Program-made: the position numbers and the translations under genes
Assembly: GCA_020002185.1 (NCBI GenBank)
Contig: CM034531.1
Location: forward strand, 85,399,450-85,463,449
Reading direction: 5' to 3'
Length of the DNA: 64,000 nt
Source of the DNA: Paraescarpia echinospica
Lineage: Eukaryota > Annelida > Polychaeta > Sabellida > Siboglinidae
The notes under the pieces: generated by a model
Databases searched by the model: none
What the model was told of the DNA's origin: nothing
The model's input: only the letters and a program-made list of their open reading frames with translations
Shown: positions 44,927-54,827 of the stretch, piece after piece
How positions within the stretch are numbered: position 1 is the first letter of the stretch
How the letters are laid out: each line of letters opens with the position of its first letter

Positions 44927-47689
44927 TCAGCCGAACGCTGAACAGTGGACAGGTCCAACGGAGACACCTTGGCGAAACATCAACCGAAGAAGAACACACA
45001 TTCTGCTTCAGTGACAATAAAGACAAACACGAACATGGCGTTGGGTTTCTTGTACACAAAGACACCATGAACACTGTCATGGGTTGTCGCCCCGCCTCCA
45101 GCAGACTCATCACCATCCGCCTGAAGGCAAATCCCTTCAACATCACAAGTCATACGCCCCAACGTCTGCCTATGACGACAGTGAGGTGGAAGATTTCTAT
45201 GGCCAACTGCCAAAAAAAGACAATCTAATTGTTCTGGGAGATTGAATGCAAAAGTGGGAGAGGGTGGGCAGACCAACTGGCAAGACACTTGCGAACCTTT
45301 CTGCTATGCCAAAACAAATGAGAGAGGACGCTCCTTGAATTTGCAACATACAACGAACTAATACTGGCTAATACATTTGGTCCAAAAAAGCATCCAGAAG
45401 ATGGACTTGGCACAGCCCAGAAGGAAAACATCACAATCAAATTGACTACATCTTGATGAAATGGTGCTTTCGCACAGGTTTGCCAGGACACGAAGCTTTC
45501 CACGAGCAAATATCGGAAGCGATCATGACTTGTACATGACAACCTTCCACATTCACCTGAAGAGGGTCAGCAAGTCAAATCACACAATAATCAAATTTGA
45601 CATCGAGAAACTTAAGGATCCTGATGTAGCAGAAGCATTCAAAGCAATGATAGGTGGGAATTTGCACCCCTTACCATCCTGGATCACAAAGATACTTACG
45701 TGAACTTACTGACCAACACCTTCAACAAAATAATGACCGACGCAGCCAGCGAGATCCTCCGAAAACATCATCGGACAAAGAAGCCGTGGGTCATAGCAGA
45801 CATTCTCGATCTCGGCGACAAAAGAAAAGAACTGAAAGGGAGAAAACGTGATCCTGCAGCAAAATACAGAGAAGTCAACAGGAAGATCAGACAATATATG
45901 AGAAGAGCAAAAGATGACTGGATAGCAGAACAATTTTGTAAAATTGAAGACAGTCTGAACAAGAACAACAGCAAGAAGGCCTACCAAGTTGTGAAAGACC
46001 TGATTTCAGTGAAGATATGGATAACCACCACCACCCAAGACAAATCAGGGGAATGCCTTACAGAAGAACAACAGATTATCAACCGATGGACAGAATACTG
46101 TTTAGAACTATACAACTACAAGACCAACGGAGACCCAGCGATGCTAAACTGTCCACATACCACCGAAGAGGACGACTATCCCATTCGTCGTGAGGAAGTG
46201 GAACTGCAATAAAATCTATGAAAAAAAGGAAAGTCAGCTGGAATTGACAACATACCAGCAGAACTGGTTCAAGCTGGGGGAGAAGCCTTGATCACCATCC
46301 TCGCAACAATCTGTAACAAGATCTGGCAGACAAGAGAATGGCCCACTCCATGGACCCAGTCATTGATCATCACGCTTCCCAAGAAAGGCAGCCTACAGCT
46401 GTGCCAATTTTTTTGAATAATCAGCCTCATCAGTCACCCGAGTAAAGTCATGCTGAAGATCATATTCAACAGACTCAAACTCCAGCGGAAAAAATCATCG
46501 CTGAAGAACAGGCGGGTTTTCTAACAGGACGGAGCATCAGTGAACAGATCTTCAAACTTGGAATCCTTTGCGAGAAACACTTTCAACACCAGCAAAGCCT
46601 GTACCATGTCTTCATAGACTTTAAGAAGGCTTTTGATATGGTATGGCATGCGGCCCTATCGGCGACCATGAGGATATACAACATTGGCTCCAATTTTGTC
46701 CGAACCATTGAACACTTATATGACAAGGCCACCAGTGCAGTCATCTTCAAATGCAGCATAGTAGATTGGTTTCGAACAACAGTGTGAGTTCGACAATGAT
46801 GCCTACTATCATCTTTCTGGAAAGGATCATGAACAGTCAATCGCACTATCAGCATTGGACAATCACCAACCTTCGCTTCGCTGATGACATCGATGGCCTT
46901 GCAGGAGAATAACAAGAACTAGTCAACTTGGTGGAGTGCCTCGACAAAACCTCTACAGCATACGGCATGGAGATCAGCGCCAAAAAGACCAAACTCATGA
47001 TTAACAACACAAGGCATCAACACAGAGATCAACGTTAACGGACAGAGACTTGAAACAGTAACTAGTTTTAAGTACTTTGGATCAATCATCACAGACGAGG
47101 GTTCCAAACCTGAGATACTTGCCAGGATTGCATAGATAACAGAAGCACGTAAAAGGTTGACACCCATATGGAACGACAGTAACATCAGTGTCAGTTCGAA
47201 AATAAGGCAGATGCGCTCACTTATCATGTCCATCTTTCTATAGGCTTGTGAAACATGGACTCTCTCAGCAGATCTACAGAAGAGGATACAAGCCATGGAA
47301 ATGATGTGATTTCGGAATATCTTGCGCATATCATACAAAGACCACGTTACTAACAAAGACGTTTGCAACAAGATCAAACAAGCCATCGGACCATACGAAG
47401 ACCTCCTTACAACGGTGAAGTGGCGCCAACTGAAGTGGTACGGCCACGTCTCACGATCATAGGGTCTTGCAAACACCAACTTGCAAAATACGATGAGAGG
47501 GGGGAGAAGAAGATGTAGACAGGAAAAGAGATGGGAAGACAGCATCAAAAAGTGAACAGGACTGGAGTTCGCTGACTCCCAGAGGGCTGTGGAGAACAGG
47601 GAAACGTGGAGAGAGCTGGTTAAAAGTCGTCAGTGGTGTCCCAACGATCCTTACGGGTTATGGTGAAGTGAAGTGAAGTGAAGAAGAAG
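44927..47689 (+). mobile_element. RTE-type LINE, copy 2, nested in the LTR element
   Basis: The plus strand shows a 5' marker (gctgaacagtggacaggtcc), a deletion relative to copy 1 (9090-9650 missing), the endonuclease remainder (GVGFLVHKDT near 45045), and the pre-RT region (45700-46200 is open for 170 codons). RT blocks follow in shifted frames: KSAGIDNIPAELV (46230), AEEQAGFLTGRS (46500), FIDFKKAFD (46612), LRFADDIDG (46870). The C-terminal tail SQRAVENRETWRELV lies near 47580. It ends in GTGAA repeats (47663-47685), as RTE elements do. Many stops: dead. Confidence 0.85.
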
Positions 47690-47707
47690 GTCCATTTTCG
47701 GGCGCCA
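47690..47707 (-). promoter_or_regulatory. tRNA-Lys-type primer-binding site
   Basis: The minus strand from 47707 reads TGGCGCCCGAAAATGGAC. It matches the complement of the 3' end of tRNA-Lys (the type used by several retroelements) at 16 of 18 bases, with the first 11 exact. It lies 6 bp from the 5' LTR. Confidence 0.75.
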
Positions 47708-47713
47708 CTCTCG

Positions 47714-47930
47714 CGGTTCCGCTCGTCGGTCGGATTCGAGAAAATAATAACTCAGCACCTGTAAAAAGGTGTAATCAGCGTTTATTGTCAAAGTCCCTAC
47801 AGGTGCATGTGGCTTTACCAGCCAGTGTCCTGTAGTGGCTAAGGTGCCAAGGATAGCCTTCTTACCAAGTATCTGTCCCAGTGTAGTAGTTCTAAAACAA
47901 CTATTGTATTCAACTATTGTACCAGTTACA
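47714..47930 (-). repeat. 5' LTR (217 bp)
   Basis: Shares with the left LTR ggttccgctcgtcggt, taataactc-gcacctgtaaa, gtgtaatcagcgtttattgt, tgtggctttaccagccagtg and gtgtagtagttctaaaacaa. It lacks about 119 bp of the left LTR's middle. Confidence 0.8.
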
Positions 47931-47996
47931 CATACAAATACCAGTTACACATACAAATACCAGTTACACATACAAATATCAGTTACACATACAAAT
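47921..47996. repeat. 19-bp tandem repeat across the LTR-flank junction, 4 copies
   Basis: Units accagttacacatacaaat at 47921, 47940, 47959 and 47978 (the last with one change). The first ten bases of each unit are the LTR terminus and the rest is the flanking target sequence. Confidence 0.95.
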
Positions 47997-48104
47997 ACCA
48001 GCAAAGTTGTTTTTTTGAAATCCGGGAGATTTTCATAAGCGGTTCAGCACCTTCCCGCGTCATGCCGTATCGTCGAGCTGTCTCTGATCTTGACATTGTA
48101 AGAC

Positions 48105-48550
48105 GGAGGGGGGGGGAGGGGGGGGGGATGCTGTTGACAATTTCTCGCCGTCGCGCCGCTATATTTTTCGCCGCTGCGCCGCTGTAACTTCAGCTTTTCC
48201 GCTTCTCCGATGTCCCCTCGACTCATGACATCGGAAGACGGATGGGGGTTCTTTTTGAGATTTTCAGCGGAAATCCGGGATATTTTCCTGTATTCCAGAA
48301 CACCGGAAGATCCACCCAAAAACTCCGGGACACTCACGGATTTTCCTGGAGACATGGCAGGTATACATACATGCATGTATGCATACATACATACATACAC
48401 ACATACATACACACATACATACACACATGCACACATGCACACATGCACACATGCACACTTACACACATATACACATATACACATACATACATGCATGCGT
48501 ACACATACACGCACGCACGCACACACACATACATAATATACACACATGGT
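48105..48550. repeat. G-rich run, decayed repeat and CACA/CATA microsatellite
   Basis: G-runs at about 48107-48127 (three runs split by A). Then sequence similar to 3640-3800. Then a CATA/CACA/CATG array at 48362-48535. ORFs here are artefacts. Confidence 0.85.
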
Positions 48551-49867
48551 AACACAGGTACGCGCACCACCAACACACCTAACCCCTACCACCGTCGCGA
48601 CACGGTCACGGTTGATCACGTTGATACAAAAACGAGGTCAGCTACAAGATTCGTCACGCGTCATACGCCTTGCTACACTACTCGTCTCCAGTTAGACAGG
48701 CGATCGTTGAGTGTAATCAGGTTTTTTCCGTGTGTCTGTCAATGCAGATCGGGACGTGGAGGTGCAGCGTTGGAGGTGAGTAGACTACAATTAGCATTGC
48801 TATGACATAAACCCTCCACGATTAGGAGCGGGAGCTGTTTTTCAGTGTTAAACTATAAGTAGATTACGTCTAATAACCTTCGCTTCACGTTTTCAATTTG
48901 TTTATTCGTTTAACTGCTCAGCCCTGCCTTATACGGGTTGGAAAGAGAGTGTAACATTATTATCTGTAGTTCTACATACGCCTTGAGATAAACCATTTTT
49001 AAAACAACTGCATATTATCATGTAAATACAAACACTTATATATCTGCTGGCTTTAGTAACAACGGATGTAGGTGGACGTATTTCGCCACCATTTGACCTA
49101 CTTCCAAGTGAGTCTGGAGCTACCACTGGGTGCACATCCCCTGCGGAAATCTTTCAACTGAATTGAGCAGAAATTGCCACACTGAGTTTTGTATTAATGT
49201 TGCATGTGCTACGTTGGCCTGATACGCGCATACGGAATCATTTGTGGTTCTCCGGCAGTGCATTACGTGGTTCACAAAAGATTTCAAATCGCTCGGGGTG
49301 AAAACATTAAGCAGCATAATTGTGCAATAGCAGCGCTGTATCGCCTGGGGTATTTGTGACAATGTGCATTATTAAACCAACCGCATGCGGAGTTGGACTC
49401 TCTCAGCGCTCTTCCAAAGCGCCTCGGTTGCTTTTTCAGGCCATTTATGTTTTATTTTAATAACCCTAAAAAGGAGCTCAATATTTTCTGCTGTTCAACG
49501 TTAATTTCAGCTTTCTTAAATATGTCCAACGTTTTCTTAAAAGTGAAGAACGTTGACCATTGAGGCGATCGAAGAGGTAATAAATACCATTGAAATGTCA
49601 ACCGCAATAATCTCAATAATAGCACACATTTATTTTTCAAATGTTATGCTGTTGTCTAGACCCCTTAGTCGTGCGCACGCACACACGCATGCGCATACTC
49701 TCCGTCATTCAGCCTCATTGGAGACACGATCGCCTGAGCGGAAACTTAAACGAACTTTCCTCAAAACCATATAAAACAAATACAAGTAAATATAATGTAG
49801 CAACCGAAAGGTTATTGGTATTTTCTATTATATATGTTATCGTAAAATCTATCTGTTTGTTTTCCAG
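48551..49867. other. Region upstream of the MAB21-like gene
   Basis: No protein-coding exon is certain. A possible 28-nt micro-exon (48748-48775) has good splice sites (aatgcag| and |gtgagt). Confidence 0.35.
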
Positions 49868-50315
49868 GCCCTCGCACAGCATTGATAGGGGCTCCACAGA
49901 GCACAGAGATATATGTCGGTTTAAAAGAGAATCTACACAATGAACGGCGTATCTAGGAGAGAGAACATGAGACCACGACTCCCTGGCTTTGGGACACGAT
50001 TTGTCGGGCCACAAAACGGTAGCACGATAAACCACTGGGTTATTAAGCTTTGCTCCGCGTTAGGCTCCCGCTCTCAGTCAACTTAAACACGCCACTCCAC
50101 ACCAACTATCCGAAGGTGTATCAAGACGTCTGGACACCGCAAATAAAACAGCAGCACCAGCAATATCATTTAGCAAGATGACCTGCGAATAACCAACCAT
50201 GGAGACAACACGTGACACGCAGGAAATCACCCACAAAGATCACAGGACATGATCATATGTCGCCAATACACGGAATGTCAACTGTCATTAATATCACAGG
50301 GGGATTGGCACGGAG
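49868..50315 (+). promoter_or_regulatory. Probable 5' untranslated exon part of the MAB21-like gene
   Basis: tctgtttgttttccag| at 49852-49867 is a strong 3' splice acceptor. From there to the ATG at 50316 the reading frame is closed by several stops, including TAA at 50289-50291 in the coding frame. I infer a spliced leader joined to a single coding exon; not proven. Confidence 0.45.
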
Positions 50316-53300
50316 ATGTCAACTGAAATGGCAGAGGAACCCAGCGTTGTTCTAACGAACATAGACACCGACTTCTATGATTGGACTGCGGGTGTATCCA
50401 TGCTTCAGTTCACATTCATCCTTGGTCAGTTTGTACCGCTACACTGGATGGCAATTAATAACAAAGTAGACTGGGAGAGAAAAGTGAAACAGGCATGTCC
50501 GAATGGGGTGAGGTTCCAGTTTGTTGGCAGTTCGTTTGATAAGCTCTCTTTACCAATGGAATTGAGATGTCAGTATGATACATCCACAGGCGAGAAGTCA
50601 CACGCCGATATGGACGTGATGCGTGTGCCAGAGAACAGGGAAATCATAAGAGAAGGGCATGAACCAGACGTGTATACTGTTGGCGTAATTGAAACTGGTG
50701 ACACTCATGTAGGATATGTCCGCATACGGTTGATTCACCCAGAAGAGCTCCCCGACGGTGACTACAAATATAAGTTCCAAAAGCCAGGCACCTCTGATTT
50801 CTATTACGCCGGTGCCGCGGTAATGCGTGATGTGTGCCACCGTACAGACAACAGTTTCATCCATGGACCAGCAGTCAGAAAGACAGTTAGCCATCAGGTG
50901 AACAATGTGACTGAGTCATTGGAATTAGATTTCATGTTAGCGATAAGTTGCCAGGAATGGCCAATCGAGGCTGACCGGTGGTCGACAAGACAGCGGTCTT
51001 CTGGGTGGCCAAGTAAGCAATTGATTGAACGTGTCGTCACCGATGGCTGCCACGTCGTGCCAAAATGTCACTACAAGAGCAGCAACCCCGACATCGAATG
51101 GCGCTACTCGTTCTCCGTGGCAGAGCGCACGCTGGCCCAGTCTCTGACCACCGGTCAGCGACAGTGCTACGTCTTGCTGAAGACACTTGTCATGCAAGAG
51201 CTGAGCCACCTCGATGTTCTGTGTTCGTACCATCTCAAGACTCTGCTCTTCTGGCAATGTGAGAAGATCCCGACATCCGAGTGGTCAACGAACATAGGTT
51301 TGGCGTCGGGTCTGCTGTGTCTACTGGACGAGCTCCTACACTGTGTCTCCACTCAATATCTGCCTCACTATTTCATCCCGGAGTGCAACTTGTTCGACCA
51401 ACTCCACCCCGACTTCCTCGCGTATGTCGCCCGAACACTGAGTGACCTTCGCCACGAGCCACTGCGCCACGTGTTGGCCTACAAGAAACGCCACCAGTTT
51501 ATGGTGGCACAGGTTGTTGCGAGTCAGAAAGACGCCATAGATGAAACGTGCTGTGAAACTAGCAATTTAGTTGATGTGTTCAACGACCTGATCGAAGATG
51601 CAACACAATGCCACGATAACATGCGAACACGCTTTGAGCAACAGAAACATGCGTTGTGGGCATTGGGGAAGAAGGTGATGAAAGAAGAAAAGTACAAGAT
51701 TGCATTGATTGCCATTGCACATGTGGCTGATATCACGCGTATCCTCTCCGGTGACGACTGTTCTGTGTGGGAACTGATGACTTGTGCCGGTCTAGAACTT
51801 GACACAACTCATGCAATCGGTTCATTAGAAAGCTGTGCAAAACTCACAGATGGTTGCAGTGAGAACATTTACGTTCTTGGACATCTTGCATGTTTGTATC
51901 ATGCCGTAGCATTCACAGATGTCAGAAAGAAAGAAATGCTCGATAAGGCTGAGCAGACCTTCCTGAAAGCAATGTCATTCACCGGTACGAACGATGCAAC
52001 GATCCAGGTGGACTTCAGCATGTTTCTCGTGCACTTACATCGCTACGACGAGGCGACCGACCTACTGAAGCAGGTCATAGCGAGCGAGTGTAAGAGCCCC
52101 GTGAATAACAACACGTACTGCAGCAACATGAACAGCGTCACCGAAGACGAGAATCTACTGAAGGAGATCAACCATCAAGGCAGGATCGGAACCGCGTCTC
52201 ATGCTTTCGCCTACTACGTCTTGGCCAAGATCTATTGTGACACCGACCGAAGGACATACGCCGAGGCACTGCTGCCTGATTTCCAGTGTCTGTGTAGCGA
52301 GGTCTTGCCGAAGAGAGGAATTGACGTGGCGATGTGTGCGCGTGCTTTCTCGTTGCTTGGCTACACGTACCTAGCGGTGAACGACTACACCAAGGCTGGG
52401 CAGGCGTTCGACCACGCTGCTCATCTCGTCGACGGCTACACTCTAGCAGAGGAGAATCGTAACTTGTCTGATGCTCTTAGACTCCGCACGCAACCGTTGC
52501 CGGCACTGCCAATCAACGATACAGAAGCAACTGAGTCCAACGAACCACGAAACACAGCCTGCGGAAAAAGATTAGTCACGAACCAACCTCGCAATACTCC
52601 CGATCCAACCACACCCACCCTACCCAGCGATATGGAAATAGGAACAAAGGTCTCACCGTTCGTGACCACCGGCACTCCAACAGGAGACGGGGGAACTCAA
52701 AGTACTGCTTGTGTCGATGTCGACCTCCATGACTGGACGGCGAACGTGTCGCTGCTTCAACTCTCCTTCGTTCTTGACCAGTTCCTGCCGCGGCGTCTTG
52801 TAAGTCACTCGGTTGGCGCTGCCATTAAAGACCGTATCGATGCTACCTTGTATCGTCACTCTGCCAACGTACGTGATGTGAGGCTGGAGCCTGTCGGCAC
52901 TTTCTATGACTTCCCCCAACCGTCCGTGTTTCAGTCCGTGCCGTGTCAAAGCCCAGAGAACAGAAGCAGTGACTCTCATACATGTCTTCGTCTGATGGTG
53001 GTGCACACTTTTCAGTCTATTGCGAGGGAAGGCTGTGGAACTGACGAGAGTGCCGGCGTGATCGAAGCTAGTGACACTCATGTCGGTTACATCCGCATAC
53101 GACGGCTACATCCACTTGTGTGTGCAAATAATAACCATGCGTCGGATACAGCGGGTGTTTACCTAAGCAGCACCGCAACAGTGAGGGAGTTCAACAAGGG
53201 ACCGCCATTTTCAGTGACTAGAGACATCGCTGACGACTTACACAGAGGCCATGCACTCACAGAGAACGATGCGGAGGAAAGGTGGAATTCACTGTACGTT

Positions 53301-54827
53301 GATGCTGTGTTTGCACTGCCCTGCTCAGAATGGCCGGAGGAGGCTGATCAATGGCCAGCAAGACGACGACCGTCTGGGTGGCCAAGCATGCAACTGATTG
53401 AGCGAGTCATCACCGAGGGCTGCGACGTCACTCCGCTAAGTCACTGCAAGAGTAGCAACCCCGACATTGAATGGCGCTATTCATTCTCCGTGGCAGAACG
53501 CACGCTGGTCCAGTCTCTGACTACGAGTCAGCGACAGTGCTGCGTCTTGCTGAAGACACTCGTCATGCACGAGTTGAATCATTCTAACAGTCTGACTTCA
53601 TTTCACTTGAAGACGGTGTTGCTTTGGCAGTGTGAGAAGATCCCGGCAACCGAATGGTCAACAGAAAAGGGTCTTGCCGCCAATCTGCTATGGCTACTGG
53701 ACGAGTTGGTACACTGTGTGGCCACCCGCTGTCTGCCTCATTACTTCATCCCAGAGAACAATCTGCTTGACCACATCAACCCGGACTTCCTCAGAGACGC
53801 CGCATATACGCTAAGTCGCGTCCGTCATGATCCAATCCGCTGTTTGTTGACCTTCAGCAAACACGTCCGATCTGCGCATCCTCTTGTGTCCAATGAGTTC
53901 ACCAACACCCTTAGCCTCATCAGCAGTGACGCAATACTAATTCATTCCCAGAATCCTGTGCGAGTTGTGATGCACGGACTGGTCGAGCTTGGGAAACAAC
54001 ATATGCGGCACAAACGGTACGAAGAAGCAACCAGCGTGATCACACAACTTACCCAATTAGAACGTCGCTTCTTCGGTTCAGATGCGACACCCTGTAGTGA
54101 AATGTTGAGCGCTTGTTTGAAGTTAGATGCGGTACATGCAGTGGGTGTACTGGAGTACCTCACTGCAACATTTCCCGATGACATAAACATGTGCTGCCTG
54201 CTGGGGAGCCTCGGTTGCATGAATCACGCGTCGGCCTTCGCTGCTGGCAACGAGGACAAACGGCAGGAGATGTTGCAGACGGCTGAGGAGAACTTTGTCA
54301 AATCCACGGAGTGTAGTGCAGCGAACGTGGCTGGAAACCAGACCGACTACAGTATGCTTCTCTTGCACCTGCACCGTAACGACGATGCCATTGTCGTGCT
54401 GAAGCAGGTCTTATCCAGCGAGTGTCTGAACCCGAAGGCTGTGAATTCTTACGCAGAGAGCGAAAGAAATACGTTGGTGGACGCAAACTTGATTGATGAG
54501 ATTAACCGCCATGGCAGCATGGATTCTTACTCGGTCGCCTTTGCCTACTACCTCTTGGTTAAGATCTACTGCGACACTGACCGACAAAGAGATGCGGAGA
54601 TACTACTGCCTCGCTTCCACCGACTGTGCGACGATACCATGGCGGGAGGAGAAGCTCATTCCACCTTCCACGCGCGTGCCTACTCGTTGCTAGGTTACGC
54701 CAACATGGCTATGGGGAACTACATGAAGGCCTGCAAGGCATTCGGTGACGCTGCCGTACTCGTGGAAGATTACACCCTCGCGAAAGAGAACTGGGAAACA
54801 TGTTTAATTAAAGGCATGTGTGGATAA
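50316..54827 (+). CDS. Tandem MAB21/cGAS-like nucleotidyltransferase-TPR protein (1,503 aa)
   Basis: One uninterrupted exon. The start is the first ATG after an in-frame TAA at 50289. Unit 1: nucleotidyltransferase fold with GS at 71-72, DMD at 98-100 and a third acid, Asp205, in LELDFMLAI. A MAB21 C-terminal helical domain spans about 213-390 (EWRYSFSVAERTL, SYHLKTLLFWQCEK, LLDELLHCVSTQYLPHYFIP). TPR-like helices follow at about 443-710. A Pro/Thr-rich linker spans 720-797. Unit 2: the same order at 803-1180 and about 1215-1490. It has GT at 861-862, no acid pair around 886-896, and Asp996 kept. Active relatives (cGAS, cGLRs) make cyclic nucleotide signals on sensing nucleic acid. I infer unit 1 may be catalytic and unit 2 regulatory. 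The cGAS zinc thumb is not seen. No signal peptide or TM, so probably cytosolic. Coding sequence is more GC-rich than its flanks. Confidence 0.92.
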   Translation: MSTEMAEEPSVVLTNIDTDFYDWTAGVSMLQFTFILGQFVPLHWMAINNKVDWERKVKQACPNGVRFQFVGSSFDKLSLPMELRCQYDTSTGEKSHADMDVMRVPENREIIREGHEPDVYTVGVIETGDTHVGYVRIRLIHPEELPDGDYKYKFQKPGTSDFYYAGAAVMRDVCHRTDNSFIHGPAVRKTVSHQVNNVTESLELDFMLAISCQEWPIEADRWSTRQRSSGWPSKQLIERVVTDGCHVVPKCHYKSSNPDIEWRYSFSVAERTLAQSLTTGQRQCYVLLKTLVMQELSHLDVLCSYHLKTLLFWQCEKIPTSEWSTNIGLASGLLCLLDELLHCVSTQYLPHYFIPECNLFDQLHPDFLAYVARTLSDLRHEPLRHVLAYKKRHQFMVAQVVASQKDAIDETCCETSNLVDVFNDLIEDATQCHDNMRTRFEQQKHALWALGKKVMKEEKYKIALIAIAHVADITRILSGDDCSVWELMTCAGLELDTTHAIGSLESCAKLTDGCSENIYVLGHLACLYHAVAFTDVRKKEMLDKAEQTFLKAMSFTGTNDATIQVDFSMFLVHLHRYDEATDLLKQVIASECKSPVNNNTYCSNMNSVTEDENLLKEINHQGRIGTASHAFAYYVLAKIYCDTDRRTYAEALLPDFQCLCSEVLPKRGIDVAMCARAFSLLGYTYLAVNDYTKAGQAFDHAAHLVDGYTLAEENRNLSDALRLRTQPLPALPINDTEATESNEPRNTACGKRLVTNQPRNTPDPTTPTLPSDMEIGTKVSPFVTTGTPTGDGGTQSTACVDVDLHDWTANVSLLQLSFVLDQFLPRRLVSHSVGAAIKDRIDATLYRHSANVRDVRLEPVGTFYDFPQPSVFQSVPCQSPENRSSDSHTCLRLMVVHTFQSIAREGCGTDESAGVIEASDTHVGYIRIRRLHPLVCANNNHASDTAGVYLSSTATVREFNKGPPFSVTRDIADDLHRGHALTENDAEERWNSLYVDAVFALPCSEWPEEADQWPARRRPSGWPSMQLIERVITEGCDVTPLSHCKSSNPDIEWRYSFSVAERTLVQSLTTSQRQCCVLLKTLVMHELNHSNSLTSFHLKTVLLWQCEKIPATEWSTEKGLAANLLWLLDELVHCVATRCLPHYFIPENNLLDHINPDFLRDAAYTLSRVRHDPIRCLLTFSKHVRSAHPLVSNEFTNTLSLISSDAILIHSQNPVRVVMHGLVELGKQHMRHKRYEEATSVITQLTQLERRFFGSDATPCSEMLSACLKLDAVHAVGVLEYLTATFPDDINMCCLLGSLGCMNHASAFAAGNEDKRQEMLQTAEENFVKSTECSAANVAGNQTDYSMLLLHLHRNDDAIVVLKQVLSSECLNPKAVNSYAESERNTLVDANLIDEINRHGSMDSYSVAFAYYLLVKIYCDTDRQRDAEILLPRFHRLCDDTMAGGEAHSTFHARAYSLLGYANMAMGNYMKACKAFGDAAVLVEDYTLAKENWETCLIKGMCG

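Larger units (their letters stand above)
41963..47930 (-). mobile_element. Ty3/Gypsy-type LTR retrotransposon, decayed, with nested LINE
   Basis: Two related LTRs (41963-42298 and 47714-47930) bound gag- and pol-like remnants read on the minus strand. CATACA occurs directly outside both ends (41957-41962 and 47931-47936), fitting a target-site duplication. A primer-binding site adjoins the right LTR and a purine tract adjoins the left, in the positions expected for a minus-strand element. The LTRs differ by a 119-bp length change, so the insertion is old. An RTE LINE (44927-47689) occupies the leader and gag start. Confidence 0.85.

Noticed and set aside
52653..53081. 142-codon minus-strand ORF inside the MAB21-like gene
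   Set aside because: Antisense to well-supported coding sequence and lacking any domain.
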